DNA from: Dyadobacter beijingensis DSM 21582
GTDB taxonomy: Bacteria > Bacteroidota > Bacteroidia > Cytophagales > Spirosomataceae
Length of the DNA stretch: 64,000 nucleotides
Assembly: GCF_000382205.1 (NCBI RefSeq)
Contig: NZ_KB907790.1
Span: 553,070 to 617,069 of the forward strand
Direction: 5' to 3'
Under the pieces are notes generated by a model. It ran no database searches, was not told the DNA's origin, and was given only the letters and a program-made list of their open reading frames with translations. The first letter of the stretch is position 1. Each line of letters starts with the position of its first letter. The position numbers were made by a program, and so were the translations under genes. Shown piece by piece: positions 54,345 to 63,556 of this stretch.

Positions 54345-55424
54345 ATGGAAAACAGAGGCCTTATCTTCATTCCCGATATCAGCGGTTTTACGCAGTTTAT
54401 GCATGAAATTGAAATACAGCATGGCCGCCAGATCATTCAGGAACTGCTGGAAACGCTCGTGAATGCGAATCAGATCGGGTTGGAGATTTCCGAGATCGAA
54501 GGTGATGCAATCCTTTTCTTCAAATTTGGGGAAGCGCCGGAGCTGGAAACATTATACAAGCAGGTGGAGCGGATGTTTTGTGATTTTCACAAATATCTGA
54601 TAGCCTACGACAACCGCCGGTTTTGTCAATGCAAATCCTGCATTTCTGCCGTAAACCTTACTTTAAAAGTAGTGGCGCATTATGGCGAGTTTACGACTTA
54701 TCAGGTCAAGAATTTCAAAAAGCTCATCGGAAAGGACATTATCGTGGCGCATCAGTTGCTTAAAAACGATATTGACCAGCACGAATACTGGCTGGTGACG
54801 CAAAACCTGCTCAACGGACAGCGCCCGGATGGGTTTACCGACTGGATGCGATGGTACCCTGGCTCCAAAACGACCGAAAACGAGCAGATCCCGTTTCAAT
54901 ACACGCAAATAGGGCATTTGAAAGAAAGCATCCCGCCATATGAACCGCCGTTGCTGGAACCCAGGGAAAAGGTGAAAATGCTCTCCGTTTCCAGGGAGTA
55001 TGACGCGGATATCAAAAAAATCTTCTTCACCGCCGGCCATCTCGACTTGCGGCATCTTTGGCAGGATGGCGTGAAATCCATCGAAGAACTCGATCATTTC
55101 CTGCCCGCCATAGGCTCGCGTCACAAGCGCATACGCGAAGATGGAGAGGCCGTGCTCTACGCCAGCGGCTTCTCGTACGACCCGGATTCTCGTATTATTT
55201 TCAGCGAATCGGACGAAAAGCTTACCAGTACCCTGCATTTCGTTCTGGAAAAACTGGCAGAGAACCGTACGCGCCTCAGTTTGGATTTTTATCTCAAAAG
55301 GGATCCGCTGAAACAACTGGCATTCAGATTATTCAAAAAGGAAAAGATGGAAGTCGAATACCGGAGGTCGCTAACCAATCTGGAAAAATTACTCCCTGAA
55401 ATCACTGTACCGGTCGATTTTTAA
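54345..55424 (+). CDS. DUF2652 protein: nucleotide-cyclase-like domain joined to an SRPBCC-like domain
   Basis: A 359-residue cytoplasmic protein. The N-terminal half (about 1-190) resembles the class III nucleotidyl-cyclase fold: FIPDISGFTQFMHE and ISEIEGDAILFFKFG hold two Asp at the positions that bind metal in true cyclases, and LTLKVVAHYGEFTTYQ follows. The C-terminal half (about 205-355) resembles an SRPBCC/polyketide-cyclase-like lipid or ligand pocket (LSVSREYDADIKKIFFTAGH, LRHLWQDGVKSIEE). A Cys-rich spot, RRFCQCKSCISA, lies between the two motifs and beyond. No enzyme activity is established for the family as far as I know. It is convergent with rimK, 7 bp apart. Confidence 0.78.
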   Translation: MENRGLIFIPDISGFTQFMHEIEIQHGRQIIQELLETLVNANQIGLEISEIEGDAILFFKFGEAPELETLYKQVERMFCDFHKYLIAYDNRRFCQCKSCISAVNLTLKVVAHYGEFTTYQVKNFKKLIGKDIIVAHQLLKNDIDQHEYWLVTQNLLNGQRPDGFTDWMRWYPGSKTTENEQIPFQYTQIGHLKESIPPYEPPLLEPREKVKMLSVSREYDADIKKIFFTAGHLDLRHLWQDGVKSIEELDHFLPAIGSRHKRIREDGEAVLYASGFSYDPDSRIIFSESDEKLTSTLHFVLEKLAENRTRLSLDFYLKRDPLKQLAFRLFKKEKMEVEYRRSLTNLEKLLPEITVPVDF

Positions 55425-55431
55425 CCAAGTG

Positions 55432-56334
55432 CTACACGCCCACCGTATCTCCTTCGTCCGTCACGATTTTATCCTCAATATAAGCGACGATCATCGACGC
55501 AATGTCTATGCCGCTCACTTCCTCGATGCCGCGCAGCCCGGGCGATGAATTGACCTCCATGACCAGCGGCCCGCGGGCCGATTGCAGCATATCCACACCG
55601 GCGATTTTGACGCCCAATGCCTTCGCAGCCGCAATAGCCGTATGTTCTTCGTCTGGCGTGAGCTCGATCATGCAGCCGGAGCCGCCGCGGTGCAGGTTGG
55701 AGCGGAAATCACCCTCTGCGCCCTGCCGTTTCATGGCCGCAACGACCTTATTCCCGATCACAAACGCCCTGATGTCGGCACCTTTGGACTCGGCAATGTA
55801 TTCCTGGATGAGGAAATTCGCTTTCAGTCCATAGAATGCCTCGATAGTCGATTTGGCGGCTTTGATCGTTTCGGCCAAAACCACGCCTACGCCCTGGGTC
55901 CCTTCGAGTAGTTTGATGATGACCGGCGGCCCGCCTACGAGGTGGATCAGTTCATTGACCTGCGCCGGATTTTTGGCGAAAACCGTCTTGGGAATGTCGA
56001 TACCGGCCTTCGCGAGTACCTGCATGCTGCGCAGCTTGTCGCGCGAGCGCAGGATCGCCTGCGATTTGACGGTGGTAAATATCTTCATCAGCTCGAACTG
56101 CCGCACAACGGCGCAGCCGAATGCATTCACCGACGTTCCGATCCGTGGAATAGCAGCGTCGATGCCGGTTACCGGCTTGCCTTTGTAAACAATGGATGGC
56201 TTGCCGCCTTCGACCATGACGGAGCATTTGACATGATCGATCACAACCGCTTCGTGTCCCTTTTGTTTGATTGCCTCCACCAGGCGCCTGGTCGAATACA
56301 GGTCCGGATTGGTGGATAATACGGCGATTTTCAT
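55432..56334 (-). CDS. rimK: RimK-family ATP-grasp glutamate ligase
   Basis: A 300-residue ATP-grasp enzyme. RimK adds glutamate residues to the C-terminus of ribosomal protein S6 in E. coli. The pre-ATP-grasp part begins KIAVLSTNPDLYSTRRLVEA. The ATP-grasp part has PPVIIKLLEGTQGVGVVLAE, FLIQEYIAESKGADIRAFVIG, and metal ligands in DMLQSARGPLVMEVNSSPGLRGIE. It follows the RimB-like protease gene, the usual partner of rimK-type genes, 36 bp away. Confidence 0.93.
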   Translation of the reverse strand: MKIAVLSTNPDLYSTRRLVEAIKQKGHEAVVIDHVKCSVMVEGGKPSIVYKGKPVTGIDAAIPRIGTSVNAFGCAVVRQFELMKIFTTVKSQAILRSRDKLRSMQVLAKAGIDIPKTVFAKNPAQVNELIHLVGGPPVIIKLLEGTQGVGVVLAETIKAAKSTIEAFYGLKANFLIQEYIAESKGADIRAFVIGNKVVAAMKRQGAEGDFRSNLHRGGSGCMIELTPDEEHTAIAAAKALGVKIAGVDMLQSARGPLVMEVNSSPGLRGIEEVSGIDIASMIVAYIEDKIVTDEGDTVGV

Positions 56335-56370
56335 AAAAATGTTTTTAGAAAAAATGGAGGTTTCCCGGAT

Positions 56371-56841
56371 TTAGGTCTGAGGTATTTTTGGGGAACGAGT
56401 TGGTGTCAGCGAAAGCTTTGCCGCGGACAGGTTTTTTTTCGAAACATCTACTATAAACCTGTTTTTGAGCAATTTCCGCCCGAGTAGTATGGGGTAACTC
56501 ATTTTCTGCCGGTTGGCCAGCGAAAATTCGGTACGTATTTTTCTGCCGAAAAGTCGGATTGGTGTCTTGATCACAAACCGTTTTTCCTCTTTCCCGAAAG
56601 AGTTCCGGACCACGGTTTGCTTGAAATCGGTTACGATAAAGAAATGTTGAGGTGCTCCTTTTTTGGCGTCAAGGTAAATGTGGAGCTCTTTTCGCCCGTC
56701 TGCTTCCACCAGCTCCACGCGGGAACAGTGAATGGCCGAGGTTGCGGCGCCGGAATCCACCCGGACGGGCACATCGTACCAGCCTAGTTCCGGCAAATCT
56801 GCCATATCGGTCGCGCCGATGATTTCCAAAGGACGTTTCAT
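56371..56841 (-). CDS. RimB-like retropepsin-type protease
   Basis: A 156-residue single-domain protein of the family annotated as ATP-dependent zinc protease or RimB. The aspartic-protease-like motif is VPVRVDSGAATSAIHC (D-S-G-A). Later parts are RFVIKTPIRLFGRKIRTEFSLANR and MSYPILLGRKLLKNRFIVDVSKK. RimB proteins work with RimK, probably by cutting glutamate tails. The gene overlaps holB by 4 bp (ATGA) and precedes rimK. Confidence 0.85.
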   Translation of the reverse strand: MKRPLEIIGATDMADLPELGWYDVPVRVDSGAATSAIHCSRVELVEADGRKELHIYLDAKKGAPQHFFIVTDFKQTVVRNSFGKEEKRFVIKTPIRLFGRKIRTEFSLANRQKMSYPILLGRKLLKNRFIVDVSKKNLSAAKLSLTPTRSPKIPQT

Positions 56842-57956
56842 CTGCGCTGGAAAAACTGGGCGACCGTCAGCGACAGGTCCAGGAATACCATTTTGGCCCG
56901 CACATTCCGCTCAATGTGGTAATAGGCCGTGTTCACTTCCCCGATCATCCTTTCCAGCGACTCAAAATTGACTGTTTTTGAAAAATTCTGCACGAAAGTA
57001 AGCTCTTCCTGCGGAACCCGCAAAAGTTCGCCCGCGCCGTGGCTCCACACCAGCATATCCCTGAATAGCCGCAATGCATATTCCAGCAGGCCTTTCTGCT
57101 TTTCCTTGCTCATTACATCGTAGCCGTCCGCAAGTTTGACCAAATGCGCCACATCAAATTTGTAGGACGAACGCATCCAGTCGGCGAACCATGCCGAGCG
57201 GTCGTCCTGCTCTTCCTGAGCCAGTTTCAGCGCCTCGGCCATGTTGCCGTCGGACAGGAATGCCACCTGACTGGCTACATGATCGGCTACTTCCTCCTGT
57301 TTGAGGTAGGATTTAACCTCCTGGTCGCTGAATGCGGGGATGGTAATGCGCTGCGTCCGGGAAATGATCGTCGTCAGCAATTTATCGGACTGGTCGCTGA
57401 CGAGAAGGAACAGTGTCTTTTCCGGCGGCTCTTCCAGAATTTTCAAAATCGCATTGGAGGATGCCGCATTCATGATGTCGGGTTTCCAGATCAGCAGGAT
57501 TTTGTATTCCCCTTCGTAGGCTTTCACCGACAGTTTTCGCAAAATGCCCCGCGCTTCTTCCACCGAAATGTTGCCCTGCTTATTGTCCGCGCCGATATGG
57601 TCGAGCCAGTCGGGGAGGACGCGGTAAGGGTTGTCCAGCAAAAATGAGCGCCAGAGGGGCAGAAATGCTTCGCTGGTTTTGCCATCGACCTTTTTGGAAG
57701 TGGCAATGGGGAATATAAAATGGAAATCGGGGTGAATGAGCTTGCCCATCTTCGCGCACGACGCGCAGGTGCCGCAAGCGTCTTCCTCGTTCCGGTTTTC
57801 GCAATTAATATAGGTAGAGAACGCGAGCGCCATCGCGAGGCCTGCTCCGCCCGTGGGATAATCGAAAAGCTGGGCGTGGGCCAGATGGCTGTTCCGGACC
57901 GAGCGCATCAGCGTCGCTTTAATATGTTCAAGTCCCGGAATGTCTCTGAAAAGCAC
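56838..57956 (-). CDS. holB: DNA polymerase III delta' subunit
   Basis: A 372-residue clamp-loader subunit. The N-terminal AAA+ part begins FRDIPGLEHIKATLMRSV; the Walker A region reads YPTGGAGLAMALA and lacks the usual GKT, as expected for a delta' subunit that does not hydrolyse ATP. A zinc module is seen in CENRNEEDACGTCASC. The sensor-1-like ILKILEEPPEKTLFLLVSD and SRTQRITIPAFSD follow (SRT motif with the Arg finger). It lies in the order glmU-like, holB, rimB-like, rimK. Confidence 0.9.
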   Translation of the reverse strand: MLFRDIPGLEHIKATLMRSVRNSHLAHAQLFDYPTGGAGLAMALAFSTYINCENRNEEDACGTCASCAKMGKLIHPDFHFIFPIATSKKVDGKTSEAFLPLWRSFLLDNPYRVLPDWLDHIGADNKQGNISVEEARGILRKLSVKAYEGEYKILLIWKPDIMNAASSNAILKILEEPPEKTLFLLVSDQSDKLLTTIISRTQRITIPAFSDQEVKSYLKQEEVADHVASQVAFLSDGNMAEALKLAQEEQDDRSAWFADWMRSSYKFDVAHLVKLADGYDVMSKEKQKGLLEYALRLFRDMLVWSHGAGELLRVPQEELTFVQNFSKTVNFESLERMIGEVNTAYYHIERNVRAKMVFLDLSLTVAQFFQRR

Positions 57957-57987
57957 GATTCAAATCAATTAATAAATGTATAAATGC

Positions 57988-59181
57988 CTACTGGCTGCGC
58001 TGGCTTTGGGTATTCTGAAAAACCGTACGCATTATTTCTTCTTCTGTTTCACCGAATGCGACGCCCCGGCGGCTTACCGTGTCCCTGGCTACCGCTACGG
58101 CCTTATCGAACCGGTATTCGCAAGATCCTTCCGCCGCACCGCCCCAGGAGAACGAAGGTACGTGCTTCGCCTGAAATCCCGCACCAAATACATTCACACT
58201 TACGCCTACAACGGTACCGGTGTTGAACATGGTCGAAATTCCGGCTTTGGAGTAGTCGCCCATCATCAGCCCGCAGAACAATAATCCTGTATCTGCCAAT
58301 GCATTAGTCTTATAACTATGCAGTTTTACGTTTGTGTGGTCGTTTTTCAAGTTGGAATTATTGGTGTTAGCCCCGAGGTTACACCATTCGCCCAAAACCG
58401 AATTGCCCAGGTAACCGTCGTGGCCTTTATTGCTGTAACCCAATACAACACAATTGCTCACTTCACCGCCAAGTTTGGAAAATGGCCCGACCGTCGTATT
58501 CGGCCGTATTTTAGTCCCTTGCGCCAACACGCTGTTCTCGCCGATCGCGAATGGCCCCTGTATCGTCGAGCCTTCCTGGATTAATGCATTTTTACCAATA
58601 TAAATAGGCCCGTTCTCCGCATTCAGGATCGACGCCTTGATGACCGCACCTTCCTCAATAAAGATATTCTCCGGCTTATAGCAATGCGTAAAAGGATCAC
58701 TGACGCCAACGGATTTTTTAACGGCCACAATGCGTTCATAATCGGCTTTGATCTGCGCGCCGTTCTGACCGAATATATCCCACACGTTGCGGAGCATCGT
58801 GAATGGCTCTTCGTAGGTCACAGGCGAAAGTTCGTCGGTCCCGGCCGAAGCATGCCAGGCCGCATGCGTACGCACGGCGAGGATTTCTCCCTGGGGCGAA
58901 ACGAGCGCGTTGCCGTAGGGTAATCCTTTCACGATACCTGCTAAATGCTCATCGGGGCATAATGCGCCGTTAATGTACAGGTTATCGTCCGAAGTGTGCT
59001 GGGGATATTTGGCAGCCAGGTATGCCTCCGTCTGAAACGAAACCGGGGAATGGCACCGGTCGGCCCACTTTTCGGCCAGGGTATGAATGCCGCAGCGGAT
59101 GCCGGCGACGGGTCTTGTATAGGTAAAAGGTAAAAGCTGTATTCTAAGCGTTGGATCGTCGAACAGGATAATATCGGGCAT
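57988..59181 (-). CDS. GlmU-like sugar nucleotidyltransferase/acyltransferase
   Basis: A 397-residue two-domain protein of the alternative bacterial GlmU-like family. The N-terminal half (about 1-180) is a reduced nucleotidyltransferase (ILFDDPTLRIQLLPFTYTRPV). The C-terminal half is a left-handed beta-helix of hexapeptide repeats (GAVIKASILNAENGPIYIGKNALIQ, GPFAIGENSVLAQG, LGANTNNSNLKNDHTNVKL). It probably makes an activated amino-sugar nucleotide for wall synthesis, in place of classical GlmU; this is inference from the family. It is the first gene of the run toward rimK. Confidence 0.85.
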   Translation of the reverse strand: MPDIILFDDPTLRIQLLPFTYTRPVAGIRCGIHTLAEKWADRCHSPVSFQTEAYLAAKYPQHTSDDNLYINGALCPDEHLAGIVKGLPYGNALVSPQGEILAVRTHAAWHASAGTDELSPVTYEEPFTMLRNVWDIFGQNGAQIKADYERIVAVKKSVGVSDPFTHCYKPENIFIEEGAVIKASILNAENGPIYIGKNALIQEGSTIQGPFAIGENSVLAQGTKIRPNTTVGPFSKLGGEVSNCVVLGYSNKGHDGYLGNSVLGEWCNLGANTNNSNLKNDHTNVKLHSYKTNALADTGLLFCGLMMGDYSKAGISTMFNTGTVVGVSVNVFGAGFQAKHVPSFSWGGAAEGSCEYRFDKAVAVARDTVSRRGVAFGETEEEIMRTVFQNTQSQRSQ

Positions 59182-59231
59182 GTTTTAAAGCGTATGTGCA
59201 TGCCAAAGTTCGGGCATTTTATTGGTTACGG

Positions 59232-59274
59232 CAAAAAAAGAAGCAGTCTCCCGAGCATATTTGTCGGGAGACTG
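59232..59274 (-). terminator. Strong Rho-independent terminator after rpmE2
   Basis: CAGTCTCCCGA and TCGGGAGACTG pair perfectly around a 9-nt loop, followed on the minus strand by TTCTTTTTTTT. It lies between the rpmE2 stop (59337) and the GlmU-like start (59181). Confidence 0.92.
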
Positions 59275-59336
59275 CCACTGTATTTTTTCGGTTACCCGCT
59301 GTGTTCGACCACGCAGGAAAATGCCGCAAGCGATGC

Positions 59337-59579
59337 TTATTTTCCGTAACGCTTTCTGAACTTGTCAACGCGACCAGCTGTGTCAACCAGTACGTTTTTA
59401 CCAGTGTAGAAAGGGTGTGACTGAGACGAAACCTCGACTTTGTACACAGGGTAAGTTTTGCCGTCTTCCCAGGTGATAGTTTCGTTAGTGTCTATGGTTG
59501 AGCGAGTAATGAATTTAAAGTCGCTTGATAGATCCCAGAAAACTACTTCTCTGTAATTGGGATGAATATCTTTTTTCAT
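59337..59579 (-). CDS. rpmE2: 50S ribosomal protein L31, type B
   Basis: An 80-residue ribosomal protein. It begins KKDIHPNYREVVFWDLSSDF and has SQSHPFYTGKNVLVDTAGRVDKFRKRYG. No cysteines are present, so it is the zinc-free type B form that can replace the Cys-containing form when zinc is scarce. It has its own clear promoter (59625-59655) and terminator. Confidence 0.97.
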   Translation of the reverse strand: MKKDIHPNYREVVFWDLSSDFKFITRSTIDTNETITWEDGKTYPVYKVEVSSQSHPFYTGKNVLVDTAGRVDKFRKRYGK

Positions 59580-59624
59580 TGGTATATGGTATTATTTGTT
59601 TCGATACGATTTCCAAAAGGATTG

Positions 59625-59655
59625 CAAAAGTAAAAAATCCAGATTTGTAAATCAA
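59625..59655 (-). promoter_or_regulatory. Bacteroidota-type promoter of rpmE2
   Basis: On the minus strand TTG (59655-59653), 20 bases, then TACTTTTG (59632-59625), 46 bases before the rpmE2 ATG. This is a full match to the TTG-N17-23-TAnnTTTG pattern and the clearest promoter in the window. Confidence 0.8.
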
Positions 59656-59709
59656 GTATCGGGGCGCTATCTTTTTTAATATTAATGCAATACGACGAAA
59701 ATTAATGCG

Positions 59710-60621
59710 CTAAACTTCACTGAGTTGCTGTTTGAGCACCTCCACACCGCGTTTTGCTTCCTTCTCGAAATCGGTATACACGAAGCATTCGATCGAAAGT
59801 CCGCCTTTATAGCCGATTTTCTTCAGTGCGCCCAGGTATGCCCTGAAATCGTCGCCTGCCACACCCGGTGGGGTGCGTTTTGCTTTCTCGGCGATGTGGC
59901 AATGCACGATGTGCTTACCATATTTGATGATCTCGGTCGCCGGCTCGTCTTCCTTTAACATATGATATATGTCGCAAAGCAGTTTCACTTTCGGACTTTT
60001 CACCGCGTCCACGATTTCGACGCCCTCGGCCAGGCTGTTGATAAAGTTGGTTTCCCCACGGTTGAGCGGCTCTACGGCGATCGTAACCCCATATTTCTCG
60101 GCCAGCGGTGCCATTTTTTGGGTAAGCTCGATGTGCTGGGCCTTGGCTTTGGCGCGATCGAAGCCTTCGGGTATGATTCTTGACGCACCACTACCGAATA
60201 CCACAAACTGCGAACCGCATTCTTTGGCGCGTTTCAGTACGGTATCCGTCCGCTGAAGGATCGCTTCGTGATTTGCCTCAGGACCAAGCGTTTTCAGGCT
60301 GGCCGGCAGGAGGATTACATAGGATTTGATGGGGAAATGCTCCTGCCGCAGCTGTGTCAGGTTTTTCTCATATCCCGCATCGCCGCCTTCCGGTATCAGA
60401 AAGCCGGCAACGGATTCTTCAATATATGCACACCCTGATTTGCGCAAAAAGTCGGCTTTGTCATATGCCGCATACACACCTAATGGAATGCTGTAAGCGG
60501 CGCTTTCCGCGGCTTTCGCCATAGCTTCTGCCAGCGGGCCGCCCAATGCGAGGCCGGCTACGAGTCCGGAGGTCGTTTTAAGGAATGTCCGCCGGTCGGC
60601 CTGTTCGATAATTGTGCTCAT
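59710..60621 (-). CDS. Tat-exported sugar phosphate isomerase/epimerase-like protein
   Basis: A 303-residue protein with a twin-arginine signal (ADRRTFLKTTSGLVAGLALG) and a xylose-isomerase-like TIM barrel, as in hydroxypyruvate isomerase and sugar epimerases. Candidate metal ligands are Glu in TIAVEPLNRGETNF, Asp in KLLCDIYHMLKED, His in HIVHCHIAEK and Glu in GGLSIECFVYTD. It would act in the periplasm. The substrate is unknown. Confidence 0.82.
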   Translation of the reverse strand: MSTIIEQADRRTFLKTTSGLVAGLALGGPLAEAMAKAAESAAYSIPLGVYAAYDKADFLRKSGCAYIEESVAGFLIPEGGDAGYEKNLTQLRQEHFPIKSYVILLPASLKTLGPEANHEAILQRTDTVLKRAKECGSQFVVFGSGASRIIPEGFDRAKAKAQHIELTQKMAPLAEKYGVTIAVEPLNRGETNFINSLAEGVEIVDAVKSPKVKLLCDIYHMLKEDEPATEIIKYGKHIVHCHIAEKAKRTPPGVAGDDFRAYLGALKKIGYKGGLSIECFVYTDFEKEAKRGVEVLKQQLSEV

Positions 60622-61042
60622 AATTATATTGTTTAGCGTCTGTCAGTTAAAAATTTATGACGTATTGGAAAATATATTTAAATGTAAAGTTTACAAGATT
60701 AGATTTATTCTAAATAGTTGATAACTTCTAAATTGCTCATTTTCAGTTGAAAATTTCGAATTGAAGAATTTCGATCTGAAAAAACCTTGAAAAAAGTTTG
60801 CAATTTTTTGAATCTCATTTTGCTTAAAAAATTTTCTCAGATTCATTTTTCTGTAAATAACTAGTTATTAGTTTCTTAACAATTTCGTAATTTGGATTAT
60901 GTCGCTAAACCAGGTTTTCAGGTGTAAATACCGATTGCGTTTGTGATTAATTTAATGTTATTTCAAGAGATTTTTCGAGTGCATCTCCGAGTACAATCCC
61001 AGCAGTATACATCACTAACGTTCTATCAAACACCACATTACT
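60622..61042. other. AT-rich leader region upstream of nrdA
   Basis: About 420 bp, very AT-rich. It has a direct repeat AATTTCGA spaced 16 bases apart near 60752-60775, framed by TTTCAG and CTGAAA, and a 14-bp perfect palindrome AATAACTAGTTATT at 60856-60869. No NrdR-box pair is obvious. No small gene is convincing. Confidence 0.45.
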
Positions 61043-63493
61043 ATGTCTATGTATGTCATAAAGCGTGACGGCCGCCGCGAATCCGTGAAATTCGATAAGG
61101 TGACCGCCCGCATCGAGAAACTGAGCTACGGGCTCGACGCCACGTATGTCCAGCCAGTGGAAGTGGCCAAAAAGGTTGTTTCCGGTATTTACGATGGTGT
61201 TACCACCGCCGAACTGGATAACCTCGCTGCTGAAACCGCAGCTTCCATGACCACCAAGCACCCGGACTATGCGATCCTGGCTGCCCGCGTCGCGATCTCG
61301 AACCTTCATAAGAACACATTGAAGTCGTTTTCGGCTACAATGAAGCGTCTTTACACATATATAGACTCTAAAACCGGCGAGAATGCGTCGCTGATCTCAA
61401 AGGAGGTTTACGAAGTGATCCGCCAGAATGCGTCGCTCTTCGACTCTACCATTATCTATGACCGCGACTATTCCTACGATTATTTCGGCTATAAAACCCT
61501 CGAAAAGTCGTATTTACTGAAAGTTGAAGGGAAAATTGTCGAGCGCCCGCAACATATGCTCATGCGTGTGGCCGTGGGTATCCACCAGGACGACGTGCAG
61601 GCGGCAATCGAAACCTATCATTTGCTTTCGGAAAAATGGTTTACCCATGCCACCCCAACGTTGTTCAATGCAGGTACGCCGAAGCCGCAAATGTCGTCGT
61701 GCTTCCTGCTGACGATGAAAGAGGACAGCATCAATGGTATTTATGATACGCTTAAAAACTGCGCTTTGATTTCGCAGTCGGCCGGTGGTATCGGGTTGAG
61801 CATTCACGACGTCCGCGCGACGGGTACTTATATTAAAGGAACGAACGGGCAATCGAACGGTATCGTACCGATGCTCCGCGTGTTCAATGATACTGCGCGT
61901 TATGTGGACCAGGGCGGCGGCAAGCGCAAAGGTTCTTTTGCAATCTATATCGAACCGTGGCATTCGGATATCTTCGATTTCCTGGATCTGAAAAAGAACC
62001 ATGGTAAAGAAGAGCAGCGCGCGCGTGACCTTTTCTATGCATTGTGGATTCCGGATCTGTTCATGAAGCGTGTGGAGGCGAACGATACCTGGTCGCTCTT
62101 CTGCCCGCACGAATGCCCGGGACTGGCCGATACGCACAGCGAGGAATTCGAAAAACTGTACGAACAATACGAGCGCGAAGGCAAAGCGCGTAAGACGATC
62201 AAGGCGCAGGACCTGTGGTTCGCGATCATGGAATCGCAGATCGAGACAGGTACTCCATATATGTTGTATAAGGACCATGCGAACAGCAAGTCTAATCAGC
62301 AGAACCTGGGTACCATCAAGTCGTCGAACCTCTGCACCGAAATTATCGAATATACAGCGCCGGACGAAGTGGCGGTTTGTAACCTCGCTTCCATTGCATT
62401 GCCAAAATTCGTAGAGCAGGGCGCGGATGGCTTCATGCATTTCGATCATAAGAAGCTGTACGAGATCACGAAAGTAGTGACGCGCAACCTGAACAAGATC
62501 ATCGACCTGAACTTCTATCCCGTTCCCGAAGCTGAGAAGAGCAACAAGCGCCACCGTCCGATCGGTATCGGCGTACAAGGCTTGGCCGATGCATTCTGTA
62601 TGATGCGCATGCCGTTCGATTCCGACGAGGCGCGTCAGCTGAACAAAGACATATTCGAAACGATCTATTACGGATCGATGGAGGCTTCGATGGAGCTCGC
62701 TATGCAGCATGGCCCATACGAAACCTGGGCAGGCAGCCCGATCTCGAAAGGGGTATTCCAATTCGATATGTGGAACGTGAAGCCGGAAAGCAATCGCTGG
62801 AACTGGGATAAGCTGCGGAAAGATGTGGTGCAAAACGGTGTGCGCAACTCGTTGCTGCTCGCCCCGATGCCGACCGCGTCGACCAGCCAGATTCTCGGTA
62901 ACAACGAATGCTTCGAGCCATTCACTTCCAATATATATGTAAGAAGGGTATTGTCGGGCGAATTCGTGGTCGTGAACAAATATCTGTTGAAAGACCTCGT
63001 GAGACTGGGACTGTGGAGCGAAGAGATGAAGAACAACCTCGTTCGCGCCAGCGGATCGGTGCAAGCCATTCCGAACATCCCGCAAAACATCAAGGATCTC
63101 TATAAAACAGCATGGGAGATCAAGCAGCGCAGCCTGCTCGACATGTCTGCCGACAGGGGTGCATTCATTTGCCAGTCGCAGTCGCTGAACATCTTCATGG
63201 AAGAGGCGAACTTCGGTAAGCTGACATCGATGCACTTCTATGCATGGAAAAAGGGCCTCAAAACCGGTATGTATTATCTCCGCACCCGCGCAGCTTCTGA
63301 TCCGGTGCAGTTCACGGTCAGCAAACAGGCGGAGCCGCAGCTGGAACCAGCTACTGCCGTGGTGGCCGAAAAGGAGCTTAACTACGTACAATATGCGGAG
63401 GAGCACGCTAAGCCAGCCGCGCCGCGTGATAATCGCTCAGACATGCAATGCTCCCTCGATGATCCGGAAGGATGCGAGGCTTGCGGATCGTAA
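61043..63493 (+). CDS. nrdA: Ribonucleotide reductase class I, alpha subunit
   Basis: An 816-residue catalytic subunit that reduces ribonucleoside diphosphates. The N-terminal ATP-cone (1-95, MYVIKRDGRRESVKFDKVTARIE) is the allosteric activity site. Active-site cysteines lie in PQMSSCFLLTMKEDS and SSNLCTEIIEY with the partner in EVAVCNLASIALP. The radical-path tyrosines are in TGMYYLRTRAASDP. The flexible C-terminal tail ends GCEACGS, the Cys pair reduced by thioredoxin-type donors. Its partner nrdB is at 32155-33150. A terminator follows. Confidence 0.96.
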   Translation: MSMYVIKRDGRRESVKFDKVTARIEKLSYGLDATYVQPVEVAKKVVSGIYDGVTTAELDNLAAETAASMTTKHPDYAILAARVAISNLHKNTLKSFSATMKRLYTYIDSKTGENASLISKEVYEVIRQNASLFDSTIIYDRDYSYDYFGYKTLEKSYLLKVEGKIVERPQHMLMRVAVGIHQDDVQAAIETYHLLSEKWFTHATPTLFNAGTPKPQMSSCFLLTMKEDSINGIYDTLKNCALISQSAGGIGLSIHDVRATGTYIKGTNGQSNGIVPMLRVFNDTARYVDQGGGKRKGSFAIYIEPWHSDIFDFLDLKKNHGKEEQRARDLFYALWIPDLFMKRVEANDTWSLFCPHECPGLADTHSEEFEKLYEQYEREGKARKTIKAQDLWFAIMESQIETGTPYMLYKDHANSKSNQQNLGTIKSSNLCTEIIEYTAPDEVAVCNLASIALPKFVEQGADGFMHFDHKKLYEITKVVTRNLNKIIDLNFYPVPEAEKSNKRHRPIGIGVQGLADAFCMMRMPFDSDEARQLNKDIFETIYYGSMEASMELAMQHGPYETWAGSPISKGVFQFDMWNVKPESNRWNWDKLRKDVVQNGVRNSLLLAPMPTASTSQILGNNECFEPFTSNIYVRRVLSGEFVVVNKYLLKDLVRLGLWSEEMKNNLVRASGSVQAIPNIPQNIKDLYKTAWEIKQRSLLDMSADRGAFICQSQSLNIFMEEANFGKLTSMHFYAWKKGLKTGMYYLRTRAASDPVQFTVSKQAEPQLEPATAVVAEKELNYVQYAEEHAKPAAPRDNRSDMQCSLDDPEGCEACGS

Positions 63494-63516
63494 TCAAGGT
63501 TAAAATCGCAATAGCT

Positions 63517-63556
63517 AAGAGGTGTCTGATCGTAGATCGGGCACCTCTTTCGTTTT
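63517..63556 (+). terminator. Rho-independent terminator after nrdA
   Basis: AAGAGGTG and CACCTCTT pair, with a further inner GATC/GATC match, followed by TTTCGTTTT. It lies 24 bases after the nrdA stop and separates nrdA from the rRNA operon. Confidence 0.85.

Noticed and set aside
61514..63406. 630-codon open frame antisense to nrdA
   Set aside because: It lies wholly inside nrdA, has no recognisable motif, and its composition is what a mirror frame of a GC-rich gene gives.
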